DNA of 64,000 nucleotides. Origin: Candidatus Melainabacteria bacterium SSGW_16. GTDB taxonomy: Bacteria > Cyanobacteriota > Vampirovibrionia > 2-02-FULL-35-15. Each line of letters starts with the position of its first letter. Position 1 is the first letter of the stretch. A model generated the notes under the pieces. That model saw nothing but the letters and a program-made list of their open reading frames with translations, made no database searches and was not told the origin of the DNA. The DNA lies in contig DUDS01000010.1 in assembly GCA_004769085.1 (NCBI GenBank), positions 64,688 to 128,687 on the forward strand, in the 5' to 3' direction. This document shows positions 49,081-57,324 of the stretch, in pieces. Both the position numbers and the translations under genes were made by a program.

Positions 49081-49713
49081 CTACATATTGAATGCTCTGT
49101 CCCCTGCATCTCCAAGCCCAGGGACAATGTATCCATGGTTATTTAATGTCGGATCAATTCCTGCTACATAAAAATTAACTCTTGGGAATTTTGCTTCAAG
49201 CAATCTTTTTGCATTTTCAGAGATTATTACGCTTAAGACATAAATTCTTTTTACACCTAATGACTTTATTCTCTCCAAAACAGTTGTAATTGTTCCGCCA
49301 GTAGCAAGCATAGGTTCAAAAATAAAAAACACAGAATCTTTACTAACTTTTTTAGGAAGCTTGTCGAGATACCAGTGAGGCTGTAGCGTAGATTCATCTC
49401 TATACAATCCAACATGGGCGACATGAGCTTCAGGAATTAAATTCTTTACCCCATGAAGCATACCTAACCCTGCTCTCAAAATTGGAATTACAAAGATTTT
49501 GTTTTGATCCAGGATTTTCACCCTTGTTTTCTTAAGTGGCGTGGTTATATTTTTGTTTACTGTCAAACCTTTAATATTGTTGAGTGCTTCCGAAAGTAAA
49601 ATTAAACCAATATTTTCAAGAGCAGTTCTAAACTGAAGAGTAGTAGTATCTTTACCCCTGGCAATACTTAGCCAGTTTTCACTAAGAACATTTGAAGATT
49701 TAATTACTGGCAT
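49081..49713 (-). CDS. upp: Uracil phosphoribosyltransferase
   Basis: 210 residues. Salvages uracil to UMP using PRPP. Recognisable segments: RTALENIGLILLSEAL, ILRAGLGMLHGV, MLATGGTITTVLERI (PRPP site) and GIDPTLNNHGYIVPGLGDAGDRAF. Its UPRTase activity is likely the main one, while the PyrR-type gene is chiefly regulatory. It lies upstream of eno-htrA on the same strand and may be their first gene. Confidence 0.97.
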   Translation of the reverse strand: MPVIKSSNVLSENWLSIARGKDTTTLQFRTALENIGLILLSEALNNIKGLTVNKNITTPLKKTRVKILDQNKIFVIPILRAGLGMLHGVKNLIPEAHVAHVGLYRDESTLQPHWYLDKLPKKVSKDSVFFIFEPMLATGGTITTVLERIKSLGVKRIYVLSVIISENAKRLLEAKFPRVNFYVAGIDPTLNNHGYIVPGLGDAGDRAFNM

Positions 49714-50035
49714 ATCATCCTACTCTGCTAGCCTTGTTTCTTAACCTGTTTTCTTAACTTATTACTTAGATTAAGAAATTAACCAAGGTTAAAAAGCCAA
49801 GATTTATTTTAACAGCTTGAAAGTGGCAAAAATATTTTTCAAATTTCTTACAAAAATTCTTCTAGTCAAGATTGTTAAACTTTTTCATTATCTTTTAACA
49901 ATTAATATTGCTTTATTAAAATCCTTTATGTCATAATAAAAACAGATTTAAACCTTTTGGTTTATTTTTGACCCTAAATAAATATAATATTAAAGTAAGA
50001 TATACAAACAGGAAAGATAATTAGAAAGGTAAAAC
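49714..50035. promoter_or_regulatory. Divergent intergenic region with candidate promoter for the 50036 gene
   Basis: 322 nt between upp and the Ala-rich gene; no gene or RNA recognised. TTGACC (49968-49973), 17-nt spacer and TAAAGT (49991-49996) form a weak plus-strand promoter. The rest is AT-rich. Confidence 0.45.
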
Positions 50036-50749
50036 ATGTTTCTATTATTGCAACCAACACAAGGTATTCAGCCAGGAGCATTTAACCCAACCGTAATACA
50101 CGAAAAGGTTGTTGGTGAATTAGCTAAAGTCAAACAAATTGGTGAACAAATTGGAAATGCTTCACTGGCCATTAACAAGCTTCCAGATAAAGCACAAAGA
50201 AAACAGTTAGAAGTTCAGGCTGGTTCAGTTTTTAATATTTCAGGAAAAGCCTCTGAGTTGGTAGAAATTTCAAAACAATTAAGGCTTGCATTAAAGGCAG
50301 CAAGTAAAGATCTTGATAAAAACACAAAAGCAGTATTTGGAGCTAAAGCAGATATACTACAAGCAATTGGTGAGCTGGAAGTTGACATTGCACATGGCAA
50401 ATATTCAGTAGATGCTGCATTTGGACGAAGTAAAAGAGCAGACAAAATTATAAGAGCTACAATTCAAATAGCAGAATCTGGCGGATTAGACGATAAAAGA
50501 GTAGCACTGGAAAATATTCAGTCTTTGAAAGAATTTCAGAATGTGCCTGTAGTAGCATTGGCTCTTGCAAAGAATGCACCAAGAATTGCAAAACTAGAAA
50601 CTGCTACACAGAATCCAGCTCTGCTTCCATTTCTTACTGCAGCAGCTGCAGGTGGAAAATATGCTGGTAGCAAAGCTTCTGCTGGAGGAGGACTACCTCC
50701 GGAACTTGCAGCCTTAGCAGGCAAAGGAAAAGGAAGAGCCGCAGCATAA
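50036..50749 (+). CDS. Hypothetical Ala/Lys-rich helical protein
   Basis: 237 residues, not recognised. Highly helical, Ala-, Lys- and Leu-rich, with one long amphipathic stretch (about 30-150) that could be a coiled coil, and a Gly/Ala-rich flexible C-terminus (TAAAAGGKYAGSKASAGGGL). No signal peptide, no Cys, no catalytic motif. Good Shine-Dalgarno (AGAAAGG) before the ATG. It ends in a terminator shared with the convergent 5S rRNA gene. A nucleoid-like or cytoskeletal role is only a guess. Confidence 0.7.
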   Translation: MFLLLQPTQGIQPGAFNPTVIHEKVVGELAKVKQIGEQIGNASLAINKLPDKAQRKQLEVQAGSVFNISGKASELVEISKQLRLALKAASKDLDKNTKAVFGAKADILQAIGELEVDIAHGKYSVDAAFGRSKRADKIIRATIQIAESGGLDDKRVALENIQSLKEFQNVPVVALALAKNAPRIAKLETATQNPALLPFLTAAAAGGKYAGSKASAGGGLPPELAALAGKGKGRAAA

Positions 50750-50773
50750 CTAAATTAAAAAGTTACAAAAACA

Positions 50774-50803
50774 AAAAACCCTCCTTTTTCAGGAGGGTTT
50801 TTT
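50774..50803. terminator. Bidirectional rho-independent terminator
   Basis: AAAAACCCTCCT pairs with AGGAGGGTTTTT around a TTTTTC-type loop. T-runs occur on both strands, so it can stop the plus-strand gene at 50036-50749 and the minus-strand 5S rRNA gene. Confidence 0.9.
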
Positions 50804-50812
50804 GTTTAAAAT

Positions 50813-50929
50813 CCCTGGCACAAGGTTATCTTCTCAAGCCGTTTCCAACTAAATATTGTCACTGCTAGCCGTCTTTACCGTCCTGTTCGGAATGGGAAGG
50901 GGTGTGTTCCAGCCGCATAAGCACCAAGG
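50813..50929 (-). rRNA. rrf: 5S ribosomal RNA
   Basis: 117 nt on the minus strand. The terminal helix CCTTGGTGC with GTGCCAGGG closes it (wobbles included). Loop and helix landmarks follow bacterial 5S: GCGGCTGGAACACACC, then CCCATTCCGAAC, then the TTGGAAACGGCTTGAG-type 3' half. No 16S or 23S gene is in the window, so this is an isolated copy. A TATAAT box lies 7 nt before the predicted first base and a terminator follows the 3' end. Confidence 0.88.
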
Positions 50930-50936
50930 AAAAGAT

Positions 50937-50942
50937 ATTATA
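50937..50942 (-). promoter_or_regulatory. -10 box of the 5S rRNA gene
   Basis: TATAAT on the minus strand, 7 nt before the 5S start, an ideal spacing. The -35 region (TTTCTT at 17 nt) is weak. Confidence 0.6.
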
Positions 50943-51061
50943 ACTCATCCTTTATGTAAAAGAAAGGTTTAAGGCTGGTAAACATACATTTTCATTTGAT
51001 CTAACTCCTTTTTTTAACTACTATACAAATTACGAATTAAAACTTTGACAAAGGGTTTATT

Positions 51062-52810
51062 ATGAATCAGGTCTTTCGGATTTTACCAAAAGGATATATA
51101 ACCCAAATAGACCCAGCCAGGTCTTCTGAACCTACCCGCACAGGTGAACATAACACTTTAAATGATACACATACAAACCACGGCAATTTTTCTGCAAAAT
51201 CAATAGCTGGTAGAGTAAGAATACACTCCCAAATAGAAGAAAGGGAAAGCAAAGTTTTTAAAAATTCAGTTACAGACATGAAAATTATTTTAAAGAATCA
51301 AAGCCTTGAGAATATTCAGTGTGATGCACTCATAGTTAATTTATTTGAAGGTGCAAAAACTTTAACAGGTGCAACAAATGCTGTCGATGAAGCATTGGAT
51401 GGATTCATTAAGAAAGTAATTAAAGAAGAGGATTTTAAGGGTAAAGCAGGAGCTGTTTTAGTTATAAGAACAAATGGTGCAATACCTGCAAAAAAAGTTA
51501 TTGTGGTCGGTCTTGGGGAAAAAGACAAATTCGATCTTAACGCCATAAGAAAAGCAAGTGCTTCTGCTATAAGAACAGCAAAAAGAGAAAAAGCAAAAAC
51601 TGTCTGCACAGTACTACATGGCACTGGTATGGGGAAAATAGATCCAAAAGAAGCAGCACAGGCTATAACAGAGGTATCCCAGCTCGCACTTTATGATTTT
51701 GATAAATATAAATCAAAAACTGGAAAGAAAGACAATGCAACTAAAGTTCAAACAATAATAATTGCTGAGTCAGACAAATCGAAATTAAAAGATATTGAAG
51801 CAGGTATTGAAAGAGGAAACCTTTGTGTAAAAGGGCAAAAGATTGCACGTGATCTTGTAACTGAGCCAGCAATTACAGGCACACCAACATTTCTGGCTAA
51901 AGTTGCAAGGCAGGTTGCAAAAGAAAATGGACTGGATATAAAAGTAATGGAGAAAGCAGAATGTCAGAAACTTGGAATGGGAGCATTTCTCTCAGTAAAT
52001 GTTGGAAGTGATGAACCTCCAAAATTTATAATTATGAAATATGTCCCAAAAGGAAAACCAAGAAAAAATATTACAATCGTAGGTAAAGGAATTACATTTG
52101 ATTCAGGCGGGCTTTCACTAAAACCAGCTCAGTCAATGGAAACCATGAAAGACGACAAATCCGGCGGAAGCACTGTGATTGGTCTAATGAGCATAATAAA
52201 GGATTTAAAACTTGATGTTGCTGTTACAGGAATTATAGCTGCTACAGAAAACATGCCAAGCGGGAAAGCATATAAACCAGGTGATGTTGTAAGAGCAATG
52301 GATGGACAGACAATTGAGGTATTAAATACAGATGCAGAAGGAAGAGTAACCCTGGCAGATGCAATATCATATGCAAGACTAAAATTAAAACCTACACCTG
52401 ATGAAATAATAGATCTTGCAACACTTACAGGAGCATGTGTAGTAGCACTGGGTGATACTGCTTGCGGAGTAATGACCAGCAATGAAAAACCTGCATATCA
52501 GAAGCTTGCAGAAAAAATCATAAAAGCAGGGAATGAAGCAGGAGAGAGAATGTGGCAGTTACCGTTATTCGATGAAGACAGGGAAAAAATTAAAAGCGAC
52601 ATTGCAGATATGATTAACACTGGCTCAAAAGGAAAATCAGGTGCGCAAAATGGAGCAGTATTCATTGAAAGATTTGCAGGTGATATTCCATGGGTTCATA
52701 TTGATATTGCAGGTCCATCCTGGATTGATAAAGAAGATCCTTATGGGCCAAAAGGACCTACAGGAGTTGGTGTAAGAACTCTTATTAATTATTTAACGAA
52801 TTACGCTTAA
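51062..52810 (+). CDS. pepA: Leucyl aminopeptidase (M17) with N-terminal extension
   Basis: 582 residues. The catalytic part begins at Met73 (MKIILKNQSLENIQCDALIVNL), the usual PepA start. Dimetal motifs: KGITFDSGGLSLKP, DDKSGG and NTDAEGRVTLADAI. Cleaves N-terminal residues from peptides. The first 72 residues are a polar, low-complexity extension with no signal peptide. The ATG at 51062 has AAAGGG 7 nt upstream, so the extension is probably translated. The frame contains a second ATG at Met73. It follows the 5S rRNA on the opposite strand. Confidence 0.93.
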   Translation: MNQVFRILPKGYITQIDPARSSEPTRTGEHNTLNDTHTNHGNFSAKSIAGRVRIHSQIEERESKVFKNSVTDMKIILKNQSLENIQCDALIVNLFEGAKTLTGATNAVDEALDGFIKKVIKEEDFKGKAGAVLVIRTNGAIPAKKVIVVGLGEKDKFDLNAIRKASASAIRTAKREKAKTVCTVLHGTGMGKIDPKEAAQAITEVSQLALYDFDKYKSKTGKKDNATKVQTIIIAESDKSKLKDIEAGIERGNLCVKGQKIARDLVTEPAITGTPTFLAKVARQVAKENGLDIKVMEKAECQKLGMGAFLSVNVGSDEPPKFIIMKYVPKGKPRKNITIVGKGITFDSGGLSLKPAQSMETMKDDKSGGSTVIGLMSIIKDLKLDVAVTGIIAATENMPSGKAYKPGDVVRAMDGQTIEVLNTDAEGRVTLADAISYARLKLKPTPDEIIDLATLTGACVVALGDTACGVMTSNEKPAYQKLAEKIIKAGNEAGERMWQLPLFDEDREKIKSDIADMINTGSKGKSGAQNGAVFIERFAGDIPWVHIDIAGPSWIDKEDPYGPKGPTGVGVRTLINYLTNYA

Positions 52811-52840
52811 CGAAGAAGCTAAGTGTGCTTAATATAAAGT

Positions 52841-52950
52841 AGCAAAAGGCACGGCGTAGCATTTATTCCCTGAATGCCCCGACGGGGACCCATCAGTTCC
52901 TGGGCGGAGGGGCTGAGGGGAAAAATGCGGAGCGCAAGATGCCTTTTGCT
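52841..52950. repeat. Nested palindrome element at the radA start
   Basis: A 110-nt element. Outer arms AGCAAAAGGCA (52841-52851) and TGCCTTTTGCT (52940-52950) pair perfectly, plus one flanking pair. Inner arms GCATTTATTCCC (52859-52870) and GGGGAAAAATGC (52917-52928) pair at 11 of 12 positions (one wobble). Two further hairpins inside: CCCC/GGGG (52877-52887) and CCCA/TGGG (52889-52904). GC-rich core unlike its AT-rich surroundings. It ends 15 nt before the chosen radA start and overlaps an alternative start at 52939. A diverged relative is at 4383-4440. Confidence 0.7.
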
Positions 52951-52965
52951 AAGTATAATATTCCT

Positions 52966-54363
52966 ATGTCAAAGACATCATCAAAATGGGTTTGCCAGGA
53001 ATGCGGACATGCATCTTTTTCATATCTAGGAAAGTGTTCAGAATGCAATTCGTGGGGATCATTAATTGAAGAAATTACATACAAAAAATCCGGCAAATCA
53101 AACCAGGTCAGTTCCAGTTCAAAATTTACTCTATTGTCCAAAGATACAGAACAAAATATTGAAAGGATAAAAACTTTTGACAGTGAAATTGATACAGTCC
53201 TTGGAGGCGGATTTGTACCAGGATCGTTAATACTTCTTGCAGGAGAACCAGGCATTGGAAAGTCAACAATACTTTCACAGCTTGCAGGGCATCTGTCAAA
53301 AAAATTAAAAGTAGCCTATATAAGCGCAGAAGAATCAATTAACCAGGTCCGCCTTAGGTTGGAAAGGCTAAAGCTCTCTAATAAAGAACAAGAAACAAAT
53401 CTTTCTCTACTTGCTGAAAACAATCTTGAAGCTGTTTTAAATCTACTTGAAAACGAAAAGCTGGATTTTGTAATCATTGATTCAATTCAGGCAATTTATC
53501 ACCCTGATATTGAATCCGGCATTGGAAACGTAAGCCAGGTGAGAGAATGTGCAAATAAAATTCTAAGATTTGCAAAAGATAAAAATATAACTACTGTTAT
53601 CGTTGGTCATGTAAACAAAGAAGGTCAGATTGCAGGACCAAAAGTGCTGGAGCATATTGTAGACACAGTGTTATATATGGAAGGTGAGAAATTTCATAAT
53701 TTCAGAATTTTAAGAACAACTAAAAACCGTTATGGCTGCACTGATGAAATAGCAGTTTTTGAAATGAAAGACGACGGTCTTAAAACTATTTCAAACCCAA
53801 GTTATATTTTTCTGTCACAGAATAAAGAACCAGTACCAGGCAGTACATATGCTGCACTTACTGAAGGAAGCAAATCTATAATATGTGAAGTACAGGCATT
53901 AATAGGAAGCACAACATACACTACTCCAAGGCGTATGGCTAATGGACTGGACTATAATAGGGTTCTACAAATTATTGCAATTCTTGAAAGAAGGGTAGGT
54001 TTTAATTTCTCAAAGCATGATTTATATGTAAACCTTGTTGGAGGACTTAATAGTTCAGAACCTGCTCTTGATCTAGCAATAGCAGTAGCAATTGTTAGCT
54101 GTAAACAGGATGTAATCCCCGAAAAAAGAACTGTTTATATTGGTGAAGTGGGACTTACAGGTGAAATACGACAAGTAAACAAGACAGAGCAAAGAATAAA
54201 AGAATGCATAAAGCTTGGGTTTGAAAGGGTAATAATTCCTGCAGGCACAGAAGTATCAAAAAAATTATTTAATGAAATTGAAATAGTTTCTGCAAAGAAA
54301 TTACTTGAAGCAATAAGATCCAGTCTTCAGACAATAACCAAAACTGAAAATGTCAACCAGTAG
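52966..54363 (+). CDS. radA: DNA repair protein RadA
   Basis: 465 residues. N-terminal C4 zinc finger CQECGHAS...CSEC, then a RecA-like domain with GEPGIGKST (Walker A), FVIIDSIQAIYHPD (Walker B), the family KNRYG motif (TTKNRYGCTDE) and the C-terminal Lon-like domain (VGGLNSSEPALDLAIAVAI). Branch migration in recombinational repair. I chose the ATG at 52966, because the frame from 52939 starts inside the palindrome element. A TATAAT (52954-52959) ends 7 nt before this ATG, which fits a leaderless message. Confidence 0.95.
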   Translation: MSKTSSKWVCQECGHASFSYLGKCSECNSWGSLIEEITYKKSGKSNQVSSSSKFTLLSKDTEQNIERIKTFDSEIDTVLGGGFVPGSLILLAGEPGIGKSTILSQLAGHLSKKLKVAYISAEESINQVRLRLERLKLSNKEQETNLSLLAENNLEAVLNLLENEKLDFVIIDSIQAIYHPDIESGIGNVSQVRECANKILRFAKDKNITTVIVGHVNKEGQIAGPKVLEHIVDTVLYMEGEKFHNFRILRTTKNRYGCTDEIAVFEMKDDGLKTISNPSYIFLSQNKEPVPGSTYAALTEGSKSIICEVQALIGSTTYTTPRRMANGLDYNRVLQIIAILERRVGFNFSKHDLYVNLVGGLNSSEPALDLAIAVAIVSCKQDVIPEKRTVYIGEVGLTGEIRQVNKTEQRIKECIKLGFERVIIPAGTEVSKKLFNEIEIVSAKKLLEAIRSSLQTITKTENVNQ

Positions 54364-54364
54364 A

Positions 54365-55237
54365 TTACTTCACTACCCAGAGATAACTATTACTATCATA
54401 TGGATCTGAATCAAGCTCAAATGCATATCTTTGTATTTCAAGTCCATTTGGCAAAACAGCTTTTACTTTCTGATTAGGATTTAAGGTAATTTTTTCATTA
54501 TTAAATACAAGAGGTTGTGGTTTGTCAGTAGAGACAGCTTTCGGAATTACCCAGTCATTTCCTATTGGATTACCATCTGTACCTTCAACTATTAAAGTTA
54601 CTTTTGTATATGCTGTATTTAAAAACTTGAAAATCCTACCACCGGGAGCAAATGCATTATCACCTGCAGGTTTTTTTACCGAGTCGCCAAGTGATGGCAC
54701 ATTTGCAACCTGCCCCGGTATTACAGCTTGTGGTTGATCCTGAGGAAATTGTGGGGGGGGCTGGACATAAGAAGGTGCAGTCTGTTCTTCACCGCCCTTC
54801 AATGCTTTATGAATTAACGCAGCACCAAGAGCTGCAGCACCAACTGAACCAGCTGTAATTGCTACCTTCTGACCAGTTGAAAGTCCTGTGATTTTACCCG
54901 AATTCGATACTGTTTTATCATTTAAATCATATTTGTAACTTGCTTTATTGTCCTTACCGACATTTCTCGTAAGGTTATCAACAAAATCACCTTTTTTGTT
55001 ATATATAGTTAGCGTATATTTCCCAGGGGGTCTTTGACCTAAAGTAATTTTTTCTTTCGGACCAACAGGATATTTCCTGCCCTTATCAAGCTGTACTTCT
55101 ATCTGATCATCAAAATCATTTTGAACATTAATTCTTATAGATGTTATAGCCGGACTTGGTTTAGTAATTTGCGAAAATGAAGGTGGTATTGAACCTATAA
55201 TTAACAAAGTAAAAAGTAATGAAGCAAGTTTTTTCAT
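54365..55237 (-). CDS. Exported protein of unknown function
   Basis: 290 residues. Signal peptide (ASLLFTLLIIGSIPPSFS). Residues ~25-115 are a beta domain with repeated short strands (IRINVQNDFDDQIEVQLDKG; GKYTLTIYNKKGDF). A hydrophobic Ala/Gly segment follows (GSVGAAALGAALIHK, ~125-145), then a Pro/Gln-rich linker, then a second beta domain. The hydrophobic segment may be a membrane or glycine-zipper helix. No family recognised. It lies in a possible run with accB upstream, 16 nt away. Convergent with radA (1 nt apart). Confidence 0.65.
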   Translation of the reverse strand: MKKLASLLFTLLIIGSIPPSFSQITKPSPAITSIRINVQNDFDDQIEVQLDKGRKYPVGPKEKITLGQRPPGKYTLTIYNKKGDFVDNLTRNVGKDNKASYKYDLNDKTVSNSGKITGLSTGQKVAITAGSVGAAALGAALIHKALKGGEEQTAPSYVQPPPQFPQDQPQAVIPGQVANVPSLGDSVKKPAGDNAFAPGGRIFKFLNTAYTKVTLIVEGTDGNPIGNDWVIPKAVSTDKPQPLVFNNEKITLNPNQKVKAVLPNGLEIQRYAFELDSDPYDSNSYLWVVK

Positions 55238-55253
55238 AGATCCTCCCTCCTGA

Positions 55254-55694
55254 CTAATCAGGTTTAATTCTCATCAATACCTGACCAAATTCAACTGTCT
55301 GATTGTCCTTAGCAAGAATTTCAGTAATTATACCATTAACTTCGCTTGGTAATTCATTCATAATTTTCATAGCTTCTATAATACAAAGTACATTACCTTG
55401 TTTTACTTTTTTCCCTACCTGGACAAACACTTCAGCACCAGGACTACTAGCAGCATAAAAAGTACCAACCATTGGAGAAGTTACTTCATATAGTTTGCTA
55501 TCAGATAAATGTGATTTTTCTTTAGGAGCAGGTTTATCTAACTGTGGTGCCGATATTACCTGTGGAACATATGTACCATTGGCATCTTTTTTAACTGAAA
55601 GTTTTCCATCTTTAGTTTCAATGGAAATTTCAGACAAACCTTTATCTTTAAGGTACTTTGTTAGCTCTTCAATCTCTTCCCAAGGAATTTTCAT
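55254..55694 (-). CDS. accB: Biotin carboxyl carrier protein of acetyl-CoA carboxylase
   Basis: 146 residues. The biotinylation motif EAMKIMNEL is present near residue 107; the C-terminal ~75 residues form the biotinyl domain. The first half (EEIEELTKYLKDKGLSEISIE) is the typical AccB N-terminal region with a flexible Pro/Lys linker. Carries CO2 from biotin carboxylase to carboxyltransferase in fatty acid synthesis. It follows efp by 15 nt, an order common in many bacteria including Cyanobacteria. accC is not adjacent; an exported protein gene follows instead. Confidence 0.96.
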   Translation of the reverse strand: MKIPWEEIEELTKYLKDKGLSEISIETKDGKLSVKKDANGTYVPQVISAPQLDKPAPKEKSHLSDSKLYEVTSPMVGTFYAASSPGAEVFVQVGKKVKQGNVLCIIEAMKIMNELPSEVNGIITEILAKDNQTVEFGQVLMRIKPD

Positions 55695-55709
55695 TTCCTT
55701 ATAATGCTC

Positions 55710-56273
55710 CTATCCTTTGACTCTATCAATGTACTGATTATTCCTAGTATCAATTCTTACAATATCACCTATATTAACAAAAAACGGAACCTGTACCTGT
55801 GCCCCTGTTTCAAGAGTAGCTGGTTTGTTATTTCCAGCAGCAGTATCACCCCTGACACCTGGCGGTGTTTCAGCAACCTTCAGTTCAACATGTGCCGGAA
55901 GATCAACACCTATAATTTTTTCATCAAAGAATAAAAGATAAACATTAGTGCCTTCTTTTAAATATTTAACCTGTTCACCAATCTGATTCTCGCTTATTTC
56001 AAGCTGTTCATAGGTTTTTGTATCCATGAAAGTAATCCTGTCACTGGTTTTGTATAGATATTGCATTTCCTTTTTCTCTACATTTGCTGTAGCCAATTTT
56101 TCACTGGATCTAAATGTTGTTTCTATTACATTACCTTTTTCCAGCTGTTTTAATTTGGCCCTGACAAATGCAGATCCTTTACCAGGCTTAACATGCAAGA
56201 ATTCAAGCACAACCCAGACTGCATTATTCCAGAGTATTGTTTGACCTGTCTTAAAGTCGTTAACCGAGATCAT
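55710..56273 (-). CDS. efp: Translation elongation factor P
   Basis: 187 residues. Prevents stalling at polyproline. Three beta domains: KOW-like N-terminal, middle OB and C-terminal OB. The loop VKPGKGSAFVRAKLK holds the conserved Lys that is modified in many bacteria. The C-terminal VPFFVNIGDIVRIDTRNNQYIDRVKG is typical. First gene of efp-accB. Divergent from cdd, with a 9-bp direct repeat TTATAACAG (56304-56321) in the 75-nt gap. Confidence 0.97.
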   Translation of the reverse strand: MISVNDFKTGQTILWNNAVWVVLEFLHVKPGKGSAFVRAKLKQLEKGNVIETTFRSSEKLATANVEKKEMQYLYKTSDRITFMDTKTYEQLEISENQIGEQVKYLKEGTNVYLLFFDEKIIGVDLPAHVELKVAETPPGVRGDTAAGNNKPATLETGAQVQVPFFVNIGDIVRIDTRNNQYIDRVKG

Positions 56274-56348
56274 CTGTATATTTTTTTCTCCAATTATGCT
56301 AGCTTATAACAGTTATAACAGAAGGATTCTACCAAATTTTCAATAATC

Positions 56349-57221
56349 ATGCCCTCAAGTGAAATAATACATTCATACAAAGAAGTAGAAGACCTGCTTT
56401 TAAGCTCAAATTTATCTTTTGATAACTTAAAATACCTAGCAAGAGAAGTATCTGGTAATTCATGGTCCCCATATAGTCAATTTCCTGTAGGTGCAGTTGC
56501 AGTAGGTATAGACCAGAATAAAAGTATAAAAGTTTTCTCAGGTACAAACTGTGAACCTACTGTTTTTTCAAGTCTTTGTGCTGAAAGAAATGCGATCTTT
56601 AGCGGTATAACAGCAGGATATAAAAAATTTATAGCTATTGCTGTAAGCTGTCCAAAGGCACTTGAAAAACCTCAGGCTGAAATTGAACTAGCAAAACTTA
56701 CACCATGCGGTGCATGCAGGGAAGTTATTTTACAGAAAGTTGATCAAAAGGGAATTATAGTCCTGGATGGACATGACAGAACTTTTACACCAAAAGATCT
56801 GCTGCCGCACCCAATACTTGATCAAAACAAACTCAGAAACATTACCATCGAAGAAATGGACACACTTGATTTTGCCAGGAATGCACTTCATCATGCACAT
56901 GCACCACATTCAAAAGAAAAGTATGGTGTAGCGATCTTAGTAGATGGAGTAAAAGAAATTTATTCTGCCTGCACACTGGACAGCACAGCTTTTGGATGTT
57001 CTGTAGAACCACTTAAAGCTGTTTTTGGAATAATTACAGCAAAAGGTTTATTAAAAAACAAAATTAAAGCTATAGCTTTTGCATTTCCATTTGTAAAATA
57101 TCCATCGGGCGATACTCTGCAGTTAATTTCTGATTACTGTGAACCAAAGACAAAAATCATCATTGACAATATGGGCATCACAACACTTGAAGAGTTATTG
57201 CCATGGGCTTTTAAGCTATAA
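56349..57221 (+). CDS. cdd: Cytidine deaminase (two-domain, E. coli type)
   Basis: 290 residues, like the ~294-residue E. coli enzyme. The N-terminal catalytic domain carries CAERNAIFSG (zinc and Glu) and PCGACREV. The C-terminal domain (about 170-290) repeats the fold without zinc cysteines. Converts cytidine and deoxycytidine to uridine forms in salvage, feeding uracil nucleotides alongside upp. The ATG follows the divergent efp gene. No clear Shine-Dalgarno. Confidence 0.95.
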   Translation: MPSSEIIHSYKEVEDLLLSSNLSFDNLKYLAREVSGNSWSPYSQFPVGAVAVGIDQNKSIKVFSGTNCEPTVFSSLCAERNAIFSGITAGYKKFIAIAVSCPKALEKPQAEIELAKLTPCGACREVILQKVDQKGIIVLDGHDRTFTPKDLLPHPILDQNKLRNITIEEMDTLDFARNALHHAHAPHSKEKYGVAILVDGVKEIYSACTLDSTAFGCSVEPLKAVFGIITAKGLLKNKIKAIAFAFPFVKYPSGDTLQLISDYCEPKTKIIIDNMGITTLEELLPWAFKL

Positions 57222-57272
57222 AAATGTAACTGAAAGTATCACTTTAAAGATGTTTTTTATTAATTTAAAAAC

Positions 57273-57289
57273 TGATACGAAAAGTATCA
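57273..57289 (+). other. Short palindrome between cdd and comM
   Basis: TGATAC (57273-57278), GAAAA, GTATCA (57284-57289). The same AAGTATCA string recurs at 57234. Weak as a terminator because the T-run after it is poor; a possible operator of the AAA gene. Confidence 0.3.
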
Positions 57290-57324
57290 TAAATTTTTCC
57301 CCGATATTGCTTAAATAATATCCT

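Noticed and set aside
52841..52950. The palindrome as an insertion sequence with terminal inverted repeats
   Set aside because: Only 110 nt, no coding capacity and no recognisable target duplication; a MITE or structured element is possible, but a complete IS is not.
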